Part shown: piece after piece, positions 7,456-15,000 of the stretch
How positions within the stretch are numbered: the stretch's first letter is position 1
Layout: each line of letters opens with the position of its first letter
NCBI GenBank assembly: GCA_947630955.1
Contig: CANRJK010000004.1
Location: forward strand, 1-33,968
Source of the DNA: an uncultured Bacilli bacterium
GTDB taxonomy: Bacteria > Bacillota_I > Bacilli_A > RF39 > UBA660
DNA length: 33,968 nucleotides
Direction: 5' to 3'
Notes under the pieces: generated by a model
Databases searched by the model: none
Seen by the model: only the letters and a program-made list of their open reading frames with translations
What the model was told of the DNA's origin: nothing
Translations under genes and position numbers: made by a program

Positions 7456-8665
7456 CCATTAAGGTATTTAATTTGTCATAAGTATTTTTTAGATTTATTT
7501 CATATTTACTCGTTGTTTTAGGTTCATAATATTTTCTTCCTTTTATAGCATCCGGTAAATATTGTTGTTTAACAAAAGCATGAGGATAATCATGAGGATA
7601 TTTATAGCCAATAGCAGAAGTTTTAATATGATTAGGAACACTACCAGTACTACCTTTTCTAATATCATTTAATGCATTGTCTAAAGCTGTTTTAGCGCTA
7701 TTAGATTTAGGAGATAAAGCCAGATCAATAACCATGACAGCTAAAGGAATACGAGCTTCAGGAAGGCCTAATCTTTCACAGGTATTAATTACAGCATCGA
7801 CTCTAGGACCCATACTAGGGTTTGCTAAACCAATATCTTCGTATGCAATAACAGACATTCTGCGATAAATAATATCTAAATCTTCAGCTTCGATAAGACG
7901 AGCTAGATAGTGTAGAGCTGCATTTACATCAGAACCTCTAATACTTTTTTGAAAAGCACTAATAACATCATAATGCCCATCTTCATTTTTATCATAAAGC
8001 ATAATAGGTTTGTTATTAACTTGTTCAACTACTTCTTTAGTTACTTTAAAATCATCAGTTGAGTAATAAGCCATTTCTAATAAATTATAGGCATTACGTA
8101 AATCACCACTAGACATCATCGCAATCAATTCTATGGTTTTTTTATCTATTTTTATACCTTTTAAATATTCACTTTTGCTAGCTTTTTTTAAACCTTCAAT
8201 AATATCTTCATTAGTTAATAGTTTTAATTCAAAAATTTGACATCTGCTTCTAATCGCAGGATTTATTTTATGATATGGGTTAGAGGTAGTCATACCAATA
8301 AGTGTAATTAAACCACTCTCTAAATAGGGAAGTAATAAATCTTGTTTATCTTTATTTAGACGGTGAATTTCATCCATTATAACTACTAAACCATTATACA
8401 TTTTAGCTTCTTCTATAACAATATCAAAGTCTTTTTTGTTGTTAATAGTTGCATTTAAACTACGACATTTTAAATTTAATTCATTAGTAATAGCTAAAGC
8501 AATACTTGTTTTACCAACACCAGGAGGACCATACAAAATCATCGAAAATATTTTTTTATTTTTAATTAAATTACTTAAAATTTTATTTTTACCTAGTAAA
8601 TGTTGTTGTCCTAAAATATCTTTACTGCATGTAGGACGCATCTTAATAGCTAGAGGTTCATTCAT
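7445..8665 (-). CDS. rarA: Replication-associated recombination protein RarA (MgsA) AAA+ ATPase
   Basis: RarA acts at stalled forks and belongs to the clamp-loader AAA+ clade. The 406-residue protein begins with the typical MRPTCSKDILGQQHLLG segment, then Walker A GPPGVGKT (46-53), Walker B VVIMDEIHR (94-102) and sensor 1 within LIGMTTSNPYHKINPAIRSRC. The C-terminal family signature is present: FQKSIRGSDVNAALHYLAR, RRMSVIAYEDIGLANP and PEARIPLAVMVIDLALSPKSN. AAGGATGGTGATAAC precedes the ATG, giving a good RBS. The gene diverges from xerD; their promoter regions overlap around 8705-8711. Confidence 0.95.
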   Translation of the reverse strand: MNEPLAIKMRPTCSKDILGQQHLLGKNKILSNLIKNKKIFSMILYGPPGVGKTSIALAITNELNLKCRSLNATINNKKDFDIVIEEAKMYNGLVVIMDEIHRLNKDKQDLLLPYLESGLITLIGMTTSNPYHKINPAIRSRCQIFELKLLTNEDIIEGLKKASKSEYLKGIKIDKKTIELIAMMSSGDLRNAYNLLEMAYYSTDDFKVTKEVVEQVNNKPIMLYDKNEDGHYDVISAFQKSIRGSDVNAALHYLARLIEAEDLDIIYRRMSVIAYEDIGLANPSMGPRVDAVINTCERLGLPEARIPLAVMVIDLALSPKSNSAKTALDNALNDIRKGSTGSVPNHIKTSAIGYKYPHDYPHAFVKQQYLPDAIKGRKYYEPKTTSKYEINLKNTYDKLNTLMEKE

Positions 8666-8680
8666 GTTATCACCATCCTT

Positions 8681-8711
8681 ATTTTATCATATTTTGACTA
8701 ATTATTTACAA
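8681..8711 (-). promoter_or_regulatory. Candidate rarA promoter
   Basis: Read on the minus strand, TGATAAAAT (8681-8689) is an extended -10 element. A TTGTAA (8706-8711) lies 19 bases upstream, a little far for a -35. It overlaps the -35 of the divergent xerD promoter. The same TGATAAAAT element precedes the CDF, nusB and tcdA genes. Confidence 0.4.
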
Positions 8712-8744
8712 GAAACTAGAGAAATGTTATACTTATAGTAGAGG
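8705..8744 (+). promoter_or_regulatory. xerD promoter and RBS
   Basis: TTTACA (8705-8710) and TATACT (8728-8733) are separated by 17 bases. GAGG at 8741-8744 is ten bases before the GTG start, which is why GTG 8755 is chosen over ATG 8764. Confidence 0.6.
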
Positions 8745-8754
8745 AAATATAAAA

Positions 8755-9639
8755 GTGATTGTCATGAAAGAAGAAATTGATTTATTTGCTAATTATTTGT
8801 TAATTGATAAAAAATATAGTTCTAATACTATTGAATCATATAAAAGAGATTTATATAAAATGGATAATTTTTTACATAAAAAAATTCGTTTTGTGACAGA
8901 ACAAGATATAAAAAATTATTTAAAAGATATTAACGATAATCATGAAAGTAAAAAAACAGTAGCGCGTAATATATCTGCGTTGCGCTCTTTTTATAAATTT
9001 TTAATGATTGAAAAGATCGTAAGCAGTAATCCTATGGAAAATATAGAATTACCTAAACTGAATAAATCATTACCAAAAACACTAGATGAACAAGATATTG
9101 ATAAATTATTAGATATAAATTTAATTGATGCATTTAGTTATCGTAATAAAGCTATGTTAGAACTTATGTATGCGACAGGTCTTCGCGTAACTGAACTAGT
9201 TAACTTAAAAATTCATGACATTGACGATAAAATGGATTTGTTAAGAACGATGGGAAAGGGGAGTAAAGAACGAATTATTCCCATTGGTGATTATGCATTA
9301 TATTATTTAAAAAAATATCTTTATGAATATCGTGATAGCATGTTAAAAAAAGAATATAATGATTATTTATTTTTAAATAATCATGGTCAAAAAATGACGC
9401 GACAAGGTTTTTTTAAAATTCTTCAAAAAATAGCAAAAGAGAAGGGGATAAAAAAAGATATTTCACCACATACTTTAAGGCATACATTCGCAACTCATCT
9501 TTTAAACCATGGTGCTGATTTAAGAAGTATTCAGGAATTATTAGGTCATAGTGATATAGCAACCACACAAATATATACGCATGTTTCTAATCAAAAATTA
9601 AGACAAAATTATGATAACTATCATCCACATAGTAATTGA
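8755..9639 (+). CDS. xerD: Tyrosine recombinase of the XerD type
   Basis: XerD acts with a XerC-type partner at dif to resolve chromosome dimers. The 294-residue protein has the N-terminal SAM-like core-binding domain (YLLIDKKYSSNTIESYKRDL) and a complete catalytic domain: Arg144 in ATGLRVTEL, Lys168 in MGKGSKER, His239 and Arg242 in SPHTLRHTFATHLL, His265 in LLGHSDIATTQIYTH and the nucleophile Tyr274. Spacing and the TTQIYTHV motif match XerD rather than phage integrases, and there is no neighbouring phage or att structure. It is followed after 14 bases by the phosphohexomutase gene. A XerC identity cannot be excluded by sequence reading alone. Confidence 0.88.
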   Translation: MIVMKEEIDLFANYLLIDKKYSSNTIESYKRDLYKMDNFLHKKIRFVTEQDIKNYLKDINDNHESKKTVARNISALRSFYKFLMIEKIVSSNPMENIELPKLNKSLPKTLDEQDIDKLLDINLIDAFSYRNKAMLELMYATGLRVTELVNLKIHDIDDKMDLLRTMGKGSKERIIPIGDYALYYLKKYLYEYRDSMLKKEYNDYLFLNNHGQKMTRQGFFKILQKIAKEKGIKKDISPHTLRHTFATHLLNHGADLRSIQELLGHSDIATTQIYTHVSNQKLRQNYDNYHPHSN

Positions 9640-9653
9640 AAAGAGGGGAATTT

Positions 9654-11024
9654 ATGAAAATAGTAGATATAAATAAAGAAATATTTAGAGAATATGATAT
9701 TCGTGGTGTTTATGGAAAGGATTTAGATATAAATGTTGCTTATACAATTGGTAAAAGTTTTGGAACATATATAAAACATCAAGGTCATGATACTGTTATT
9801 GTAGGCAATGATAATAGAGAATCGGGTCCAGTTTTATCAAATGGATTAATTAAAGGATTGACAGAAGCTGGCGCTAATGTTATTAATCTAGGATTGGTTA
9901 CAACGCCCATGTATTATTACGCCAAAAAGAAAAATAAAATTGATACAGGTATTATGATAACTGCAAGTCATAATCCAAGGGAATATAATGGTTTTAAAAT
10001 ATCATTTAATCTTAAAGGTAATGCTTGTGGTCAGGATATTTTTGATTTTAGAGATTTTACAGCTTTAAAACAATTTGACCAAGGTCATGGTAAAATAACG
10101 ACTTTAGATATTCGAAAAGACTACCTTGATTTAGTTAAAAATAGTATTAATTTAGGTCAAAGAAAAGTAAAAGTTGTCTATGACTGTGGAAATGGTACAG
10201 GTTCAATAATTATCAAAGATATTTTGGATATGTTTGATATTGACTACGAATTATTATACTGTGAGTCAGACCCTACTTTTCCAAATCATCATCCTGATCC
10301 TTGCGTTCATGAAAATATGAAAGACTTGAGCAATAAAGTTAAAAAATTAGGTTTTGATTTAGGAATTGGTATAGATGGTGATGCTGACCGCGTAGGATTG
10401 GTCGATGAAAATGGTAATATTATAAGTAGTGATTTGATAATGTTAATTGTTTATCGCCATCTAAAAGATAAAATGAAAAATAAAAAAGCTATTTATGACG
10501 TTAAATGTTCTAAAACGCTAATTGATGAAATTGAAAAATTAGGCTTAGAAGGTAAGATGAATAGAACTGGTAATTCTTATATGAATTTAGCAGTTAATGA
10601 TGGACACTATGATTTTGGTGGTGAGTATTCCGGACACTTATGGTTTACAGATAAATGGCCAGGTTTTGATGATGGAATATATGCCGGTTTAAGAATTATT
10701 GAAATATTATCACACACCGATAAAAATTTATCTGGTTTACTCGATAATATAAATCATTATTATTCAACCGAAGAATTAAAATTTAAAGCTGCTGATGATA
10801 TTAAATTTGATATAATCAGTAAAGTTAAAGATTATTGTGAGCAAAAGGATTATAAAATTATCGATGTCGATGGCGTTCGTGTAACATTTGATGATGGTTG
10901 GGCTTTAATTAGAGCCTCTAATACTGGTCCAAATATTACTGTTCGTTTTGAAGCTAAAAGTGAAGCTAGATTGACTGAAATTCAAAAAGAATTTACTGAT
11001 TTATTAAATAATTATTTAAAATAG
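9654..11024 (+). CDS. Phosphomannomutase/phosphoglucomutase
   Basis: This alpha-D-phosphohexomutase interconverts hexose 1- and 6-phosphates for envelope sugar synthesis. At 456 residues it has all four active-site loops: the phosphoserine loop TASHNPREYNG (Ser105), the metal loop DGDADR (241-246), the sugar loop GGEYSGH (322-328) and the phosphate loop RASNTGPN (420-427). The GE-x-SGH type and overall length fit the bifunctional PMM/PGM group (ManB/AlgC-like) rather than phosphoglucosamine mutase. The ATG at 9654 is chosen because AAGAGGGG (9641-9648) lies just upstream; upstream in-frame TTG is less likely. It is probably co-transcribed with xerD and ends at a strong terminator. Confidence 0.93.
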   Translation: MKIVDINKEIFREYDIRGVYGKDLDINVAYTIGKSFGTYIKHQGHDTVIVGNDNRESGPVLSNGLIKGLTEAGANVINLGLVTTPMYYYAKKKNKIDTGIMITASHNPREYNGFKISFNLKGNACGQDIFDFRDFTALKQFDQGHGKITTLDIRKDYLDLVKNSINLGQRKVKVVYDCGNGTGSIIIKDILDMFDIDYELLYCESDPTFPNHHPDPCVHENMKDLSNKVKKLGFDLGIGIDGDADRVGLVDENGNIISSDLIMLIVYRHLKDKMKNKKAIYDVKCSKTLIDEIEKLGLEGKMNRTGNSYMNLAVNDGHYDFGGEYSGHLWFTDKWPGFDDGIYAGLRIIEILSHTDKNLSGLLDNINHYYSTEELKFKAADDIKFDIISKVKDYCEQKDYKIIDVDGVRVTFDDGWALIRASNTGPNITVRFEAKSEARLTEIQKEFTDLLNNYLK

Positions 11025-11049
11025 AAGAATATTTGTTCTTCTATTTTTA
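11018..11049 (+). terminator. Rho-independent terminator of the phosphohexomutase gene
   Basis: A perfect stem AATAGAAGAA (11020-11029) with TTCTTCTATT (11036-11045), extended by two more A-T pairs, has a 6-base loop and a following T run. The stem overlaps the stop codon. Confidence 0.8.
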
Positions 11050-11072
11050 TATGATATATTGGTGAACTTATA

Positions 11073-11807
11073 ATGAACTTTATGGCTTTATTGATGACTA
11101 CAATGGCTGGAATATCAACGATAATAGGTTTTTTTGCTATATACGTAAAAACTAAAGGAAACAATATCATACCTTATTCATTAGGTTTTTCAGCTGGAGT
11201 AATGATAATTATTTCGGTTATAGATTTACTACCAGAATCCCTTAATTTTTTTAAACTTAAATTCCCTTTTAGTTATAGTATCTTTTTCAGTATCTTTTTT
11301 ATGATAATTGGAATATCGATTGCCTTATCATGTAATAGTATAATCAAAAAAGATCATAAAGATAATCTATATCGTATTGGTATTTTATCATTAATTACTT
11401 TAATACTTCATAATATCCCTGAAGGAATTATAACATATTTAACAACGACCATTGAATTTAAAATGGGATTATTACTTAGTTTATCAATCGCAGCTCACAA
11501 TATACCTGAAGGAATTTGTATTGCTATTCCTATCTATTATAGTACTAAAAGTAAATCTAAAACCTTTTTCATGGTACTAGTTAGTGCTTTATCAGAGTTA
11601 GTGGGAGCGATTTTTTCAGCCATTTTTCTAGAAAAATATATTTCCAATACAGTAATTGGTGTCTTATTATCATTAGTATCTGGAATAATGCTAACACTAG
11701 CTCTTACTGAAATTTTAAAAGAAGCTAAAAAATATTCAGTAAATAAAACATTAAAAGCTTTAATTATTGGTATTACTTTAGCTTTCTTATCACATTTACT
11801 ATTATAG
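11073..11807 (+). CDS. ZIP family metal transporter (ZupT-like)
   Basis: This is a membrane protein of 244 residues with about eight hydrophobic segments, the size of bacterial ZupT. The two metal-binding helices are clear: LHNIPEGIITYL (about residues 112-123) and AAHNIPEGICIAI (about 140-152), each with the HNIPEG motif that lines the binuclear site of ZIP carriers. A third conserved helix, SALSELVGAI, follows. ZIP proteins import zinc and other divalent cations into the cytoplasm. GGTGA lies seven bases before ATG 11073. The gene follows the phosphohexomutase terminator, so it likely has its own promoter, of which only a weak TATGAT (11049-11054) is seen. Confidence 0.9.
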   Translation: MNFMALLMTTMAGISTIIGFFAIYVKTKGNNIIPYSLGFSAGVMIIISVIDLLPESLNFFKLKFPFSYSIFFSIFFMIIGISIALSCNSIIKKDHKDNLYRIGILSLITLILHNIPEGIITYLTTTIEFKMGLLLSLSIAAHNIPEGICIAIPIYYSTKSKSKTFFMVLVSALSELVGAIFSAIFLEKYISNTVIGVLLSLVSGIMLTLALTEILKEAKKYSVNKTLKALIIGITLAFLSHLLL

Positions 11808-11829
11808 TTATATATGTTAAAATTAATAT
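11795..11829 (+). promoter_or_regulatory. Candidate promoter placing transcription start at the AlkD-like start codon
   Basis: TTTACT (11795-11800) and TAAAAT (11818-11823) are 17 bases apart. The expected start of transcription, about seven bases past the -10, falls on the A of ATG 11830. No Shine-Dalgarno sequence is visible before that ATG. Confidence 0.4.
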
Positions 11830-12540
11830 ATGAAAAATGTAATAAATTGGAATAAACAAAATTATCAAAAACTTATAAAATATCTTTATGATAACAGTGA
11901 TAAAAAATACAAACAATTTCAATCTGGTTTAGCAATTAATAATGATTATTTAATAGGCGTTTCTGTTCCTAAATTAAAAAAAATAGCAAAAGAAATTGCT
12001 AAAACTGATTATCAAAAATTTATATATTATAATACGCATCAAACATATGAAGAAATTTTACTACATGGTCTTATTTTAGGGTATATTAAAATTGATTTTT
12101 CTATCCTTAAAAAATTATTTGACGATTATATTACCTATATAGATAATTGGGCGTTATGTGATATTGTTGTTACAAATTTACATATTTGGAAGAAAAATCT
12201 AAATGAAGGATTAATATTTATAAAAAAATGCCTAGAAAATAACAATCAATGGCATAAAAGGGTAGGGTATGTTTTATTATTAAATTACTATATTTTACCA
12301 GAATACATAGATAATATTTATTTATTCTGCGATGAAAATACGAGTGATGATTACTATGTAAAAATGGCCATAGCTTGGTTAATATCTTATTGTTATATTA
12401 AATATCCTAAACAGACTTTAAATTATATTAAAAACAATAAACTAGATAACTGGATACATAATAAAGCTATCCAAAAAATAAGAGAATCTAAACAAGTTTC
12501 CTTGAGTAAGAAAGATGAATTAATAAAATATAGACGATAA
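11830..12540 (+). CDS. AlkD-like DNA alkylation repair protein
   Basis: This 236-residue all-helical protein matches the HEAT-repeat DNA glycosylase family (PF08713) that excises bulky or cationic alkylated bases such as 3-methyladenine and 7-methylguanine. Family marks include IGVSVPKLKKIAKEI, the substrate-cavity region TYEEILLHGLILGY, the conserved DNWALCD (a Trp-Asp pair used against the lesion), WHKRVGYVLLLNYY and YYVKMAIAWLISYCYIKYP. The closing segment NKAIQKIRES also fits. No RBS precedes ATG 11830, and a promoter-like pair places the transcript start at the ATG, so leaderless translation is possible. A weak hairpin follows about 60 bases past the stop. Confidence 0.88.
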   Translation: MKNVINWNKQNYQKLIKYLYDNSDKKYKQFQSGLAINNDYLIGVSVPKLKKIAKEIAKTDYQKFIYYNTHQTYEEILLHGLILGYIKIDFSILKKLFDDYITYIDNWALCDIVVTNLHIWKKNLNEGLIFIKKCLENNNQWHKRVGYVLLLNYYILPEYIDNIYLFCDENTSDDYYVKMAIAWLISYCYIKYPKQTLNYIKNNKLDNWIHNKAIQKIRESKQVSLSKKDELIKYRR

Positions 12541-12602
12541 CGATGAAAGGGGAAGATATATTATATAATAAAGTTTAAAAACAAATAAAAATAGTTAGAT
12601 TT

Positions 12603-12632
12603 AAGAGTTAATTATAATTTATCTCTTTTTTA
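12603..12632 (+). terminator. Possible terminator downstream of the AlkD-like gene
   Basis: AAGAG (12603-12607) pairs with CTCTT (12623-12627), with a partly paired A/T interior, followed by TTTTTATCTTTT. The stem is weak, but the T run is long. Confidence 0.4.
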
Positions 12633-12895
12633 TCTTTTGATAGAAGTTAACATAATATACATTATAGGAATTTTATATTATATAATTAATATGAGTTTTT
12701 CTAGAAAAATATTAAGCATATTAATACATTAAATAATTGTTTTTAAATAACTCTAATATCCCCTTTTTTGAAATACCTAATATTAGATAAAATAATAAAT
12801 AATTTAACAAAGATCTTTTATATATAAATTTAGATAGTTTATTACACATTATCTTAAATATTATTCGAACAGATATTGTATTATCTTTTTAAAGT

Positions 12896-12948
12896 TTAAT
12901 TTCCCCTCTTATCATTACTAATTATTGAAATAAAAAAGGGGACTTAAA
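12896..12948. repeat. Inverted repeat with C4/G4 arms
   Basis: TTAATTTCCCC is matched about 35 bases later by GGGGACTTAA, its near reverse complement. The right arm AAAAAAGGGGA is also an exact 11-base inverted copy of TCCCCTTTTTT at 12759-12769. Confidence 0.5.
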
Positions 12949-13132
12949 TAAAAAATATTTAAAATAAAAGAATTGAGATGAATAATTAATCACTAATTTA
13001 ATTGTCGATGCACGAGAAGACGCTTAATATTTTTTATTAGGTTATTATATATTACTTATTAAGGGTTAAGATAGTTTATTATTGATGTAAGATTAATTTA
13101 ACTACTATTATAAAAGCGATAAAAATAGTCAA

Positions 13133-13173
13133 AATCTCCCCTTTTGATTAAAAAAAAATAATAGGGGATTTAG
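13133..13173. repeat. Inverted repeat AAATCTCCCC / GGGGATTT
   Basis: The arms pair through AAATC-CCC/GGGGATTT with one bulged T. The loop is an A-rich tract of about 23 bases. It lies just past the terminator of the minus-strand HTH gene and resembles the 12896-12948 repeat. Confidence 0.5.
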
Positions 13174-13177
13174 TCAT

Positions 13178-13205
13178 AAAAAAAGTTGTACTAGTTACCA
13201 ACTTT
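13178..13205 (-). terminator. Terminator of the HTH regulator gene
   Basis: On the minus strand AAAGTTG (13205-13199) pairs with CAACTTT (13188-13182) around a small bulge and a 5-base loop. A run of seven T (A at 13178-13184) follows. The loop holds the stop codon. Confidence 0.7.
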
Positions 13206-13976
13206 TCTTGATTGAATTTCTGCAATTTTTTCCAAAACTTCTGTAGCGTTTTCAGGATTAATTTCTGTATATCCAAGTTCTTTGAGTGCTAAAACTTTGA
13301 AATTATTTAGCTCTAAAGTTCTACTAAGTTTTTCTTCTCTTTTTTGTTCAATTTGATTTGTGAATCTTTTATGACATTCAGCTAATTTAGTTTTAGAGGC
13401 TCCCCCACTGTTATACAAAACGAAAGCAGAATACATAATACTTTCAAAGATAAATTGTTCTTCTTCGTTAAAAACAAATTCTAAAGGTTTTACAAAGCCT
13501 GTTTCCTTTGCAACATATCCAAGTATATATTTTAATTCTTTGGATGTATCAATAGATTGAATAAAATGGTATAAATATTCAACTGTATTATGACCGTCAT
13601 CATCATCAGGATCTTCTAGCTTTTCTTTTAATAAATCAATGATACTCAACAGCAATTCTTGTTCTTTTTTACCTAAGCCTGATAATAAGAAGTTAGATGA
13701 ATCAATACCAGGTAGTGTATCATTATCACTACAAATGCTATTTAATCGCATTTCTACTTCGTTAATATAATCGGTATCAATTTTAATATCATCTAGTTCA
13801 TCAGATGATTTAATTCCTAATAAATTTAAAAGTAAAACTTTTTTATCTTTTGGCCACTTATTAATATCTTCTAATTCCAAATAATTATAAATCATTTGTC
13901 TTGACACACCTAAAAATTTAGCAAGTTTGACTTTGGAGATGCCTAATTCTTTTAATATGTTATCTAGTCTTTCCAT
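13191..13976 (-). CDS. HTH (Cro/CI-like) DNA-binding protein with unknown C-terminal region
   Basis: The first 55 residues form a Cro/CI-type helix-turn-helix: RLDNILKELGISKVKLAKFLGVSRQMIYNYL is read with the recognition helix at about 23-32. The remaining 200 residues are helical and acidic (a DPDDDDG stretch near residue 128), without a peptidase or kinase motif I can name. It is therefore a one-protein regulator of unknown signal, 261 residues long. AGGAGGG (13985-13991) gives a strong RBS. The promoter carries a large dyad over the -35, suggesting autorepression. The gene stands alone beside a 650-base gene-free tract, which would fit an acquired regulator or the remnant of a mobile element; this is inference. 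Confidence 0.8.
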   Translation of the reverse strand: MERLDNILKELGISKVKLAKFLGVSRQMIYNYLELEDINKWPKDKKVLLLNLLGIKSSDELDDIKIDTDYINEVEMRLNSICSDNDTLPGIDSSNFLLSGLGKKEQELLLSIIDLLKEKLEDPDDDDGHNTVEYLYHFIQSIDTSKELKYILGYVAKETGFVKPLEFVFNEEEQFIFESIMYSAFVLYNSGGASKTKLAECHKRFTNQIEQKREEKLSRTLELNNFKVLALKELGYTEINPENATEVLEKIAEIQSRKVGN

Positions 13977-13997
13977 TTTCTACACCCTCCTATTATC

Positions 13998-14038
13998 ATT
14001 ATATCATTACCTTGTCAAATGTCAAGCGTAAAGTAATG
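13998..14038 (-). promoter_or_regulatory. Promoter with palindromic operator upstream of the HTH gene
   Basis: On the minus strand TTGACA (14025-14020) and TATAAT (14003-13998) are 16 bases apart. The -35 sits inside CTTGTCAAATGTCAAG (14011-14026), an imperfect palindrome, itself flanked by CATTAC (14005-14010) and its inverse GTAATG (14033-14038). Such a dyad is a likely binding site, most simply for the HTH protein itself. Confidence 0.65.
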
Positions 14039-14064
14039 TTAAATAGAGAATAAATTTTACATAT

Positions 14065-14928
14065 CTAATTATGCCTTAAATCAAGATCAACATTAACTAC
14101 TTTTATTTTGATATTCTTCATTTGTTTAAGTGTTCCAATAATTTTTTGTTGAACTTTTTTAGCCTTTTTTAATGTTATATCACCATCAAGACCAATAACT
14201 AAATGTACTTTGTAATATCGACCATATTTAATTAATTCAATTTTATATATTTCAAAATTACCTAAACCTGTTAATTCCGCTTTAATACTATCATTTAATT
14301 GTTCATTTAAATCAACTGTTCCTAGTAAATTTAAAATATTATTTTTTATAAGTTGCCATGAAGTTCTAAAAATCATTATAGATATAATTAAACTAGCAAC
14401 AACATCACAATATCTAAAGACAAATATTTTATCACTAAATTGTAATAAAATGACTGCAATTGTAACTAAAATAGTTGATATTAAATCAATAGTTGATTCT
14501 TCAATACCTTTAGTTAACGGTTGGCTTTTTATTTTTTTATTACTAATTTTAAGAAAAGTAATCATAATAATTTTAATTGTTATCGCAATTAATAAGATTA
14601 TAAGAATCGTTTTATCAGGTATTTCATAATCACTAATAAAACTATTATATAATAAAATACTTGAAACGATAACCATTAAAAGACCAATAAATAAATTAGT
14701 TAAATACTCAACTCTACCAAACCCAAAAGGGTGAAATTTATTAGGCCTTTTTCCAGCTAATTTTGATCCAACGATGGCAATAATATCGGTAACAAAGTCA
14801 CAGAAAGTATAAATACTATCTGTAATTAAGGAATTAACACCAAAAGTAATTCCCCCTATCATTTTTATGCTAGAAACAATAAAGTTAAAAATAGAGCCAA
14901 TAAAGATTGTTTTTCGTTCTTCTTTCAT
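14065..14928 (-). CDS. Cation diffusion facilitator family transporter
   Basis: CDF proteins export Zn2+, Fe2+, Mn2+ or similar ions in exchange for protons. This one has 287 residues with about six membrane helices and a cytoplasmic C-terminal domain of about 85 residues. The helix 2 metal-site region reads ITDSIYTFCDFVTDI, with Asp residues at the expected spacing, followed by the family HPFGFGRVEYL box (66-76). The helix 5 counterpart is ESTIDLIST rather than the common HxxxD or DxxxD, so the metal preference may differ. The C-terminal part has KYGRYYKVHLVIGLDGD typical of the CDF cytoplasmic domain. GAAGGTG precedes ATG 14928. Substrate cannot be named. Confidence 0.88.
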   Translation of the reverse strand: MKEERKTIFIGSIFNFIVSSIKMIGGITFGVNSLITDSIYTFCDFVTDIIAIVGSKLAGKRPNKFHPFGFGRVEYLTNLFIGLLMVIVSSILLYNSFISDYEIPDKTILIILLIAITIKIIMITFLKISNKKIKSQPLTKGIEESTIDLISTILVTIAVILLQFSDKIFVFRYCDVVASLIISIMIFRTSWQLIKNNILNLLGTVDLNEQLNDSIKAELTGLGNFEIYKIELIKYGRYYKVHLVIGLDGDITLKKAKKVQQKIIGTLKQMKNIKIKVVNVDLDLRHN

Positions 14929-14952
14929 AAAACACCTTCTATTATTACTATT

Positions 14953-14982
14953 ATTTTATCACATTTTATTAATATAAAACAA
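14953..14982 (-). promoter_or_regulatory. Promoter of the CDF transporter gene
   Basis: On the minus strand TTGTTT (14982-14977) and TAAAAT (14958-14953) are 18 bases apart, with TGA before the -10. It lies directly behind the mnmA terminator. Confidence 0.5.
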
Positions 14983-15000
14983 AAAAAGGGAATTTTCCCT
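14981..15000 (-). terminator. Rho-independent terminator of mnmA
   Basis: AGGGAAAATTCCCT (15000-14987 on the minus strand) forms a short GC-containing stem followed by seven T. It overlaps the mnmA stop codon. Confidence 0.75.

Larger units (their letters stand above)
12541..13177. other. Gene-free A+T-rich region with C4/G4 hairpin arms
   Basis: No reading frame with a start and RBS of useful length is found on either strand in this stretch. It contains C4- or G4-bearing arms: TATCCCCTTTTTTG at 12758, TTTCCCCTCTT at 12900, AAAAAAGGGGAC at 12933, TCTCCCCTTTTGA at 13136 and ATAGGGGATTT at 13162. The last four form two hairpins (12896-12948 and 13133-13172). A 13-base string AGATAGTTTATTA occurs near 12831 and again near 13069. 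A GC-richer island, GTCGATGCACGAGAAGACGC, lies near 13004. It could be gene remnants or hold a small RNA; nothing decides. Confidence 0.5.

Noticed and set aside
8755-9639. Phage or integrative-element integrase
   Set aside because: The recombinase has the size and motifs of chromosomal XerD, sits between rarA and a phosphohexomutase gene, and has no adjacent att repeat, tRNA or phage gene.
12691-12732. Short ORF of 13 codons (ATG at 12691) in the gene-free island
   Set aside because: It has no RBS, ends after 13 codons and overlaps a TTTTTCTAGAAAAA palindrome.
12759-12943. MITE or small insertion element bounded by TCCCCTTTTTT / AAAAAAGGGGA
   Set aside because: The ends match over 11 bases, but the flanks show no target-site duplication, and poly-A/T cores can arise by chance in such AT-rich DNA. 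Kept only as a repeat and finding.
12755-13173. CRISPR array suggested by repeated C4-T tracts
   Set aside because: The arms are only 8-11 bases, occur in both orientations and have irregular spacing. There is no repeat-spacer periodicity and no cas gene.
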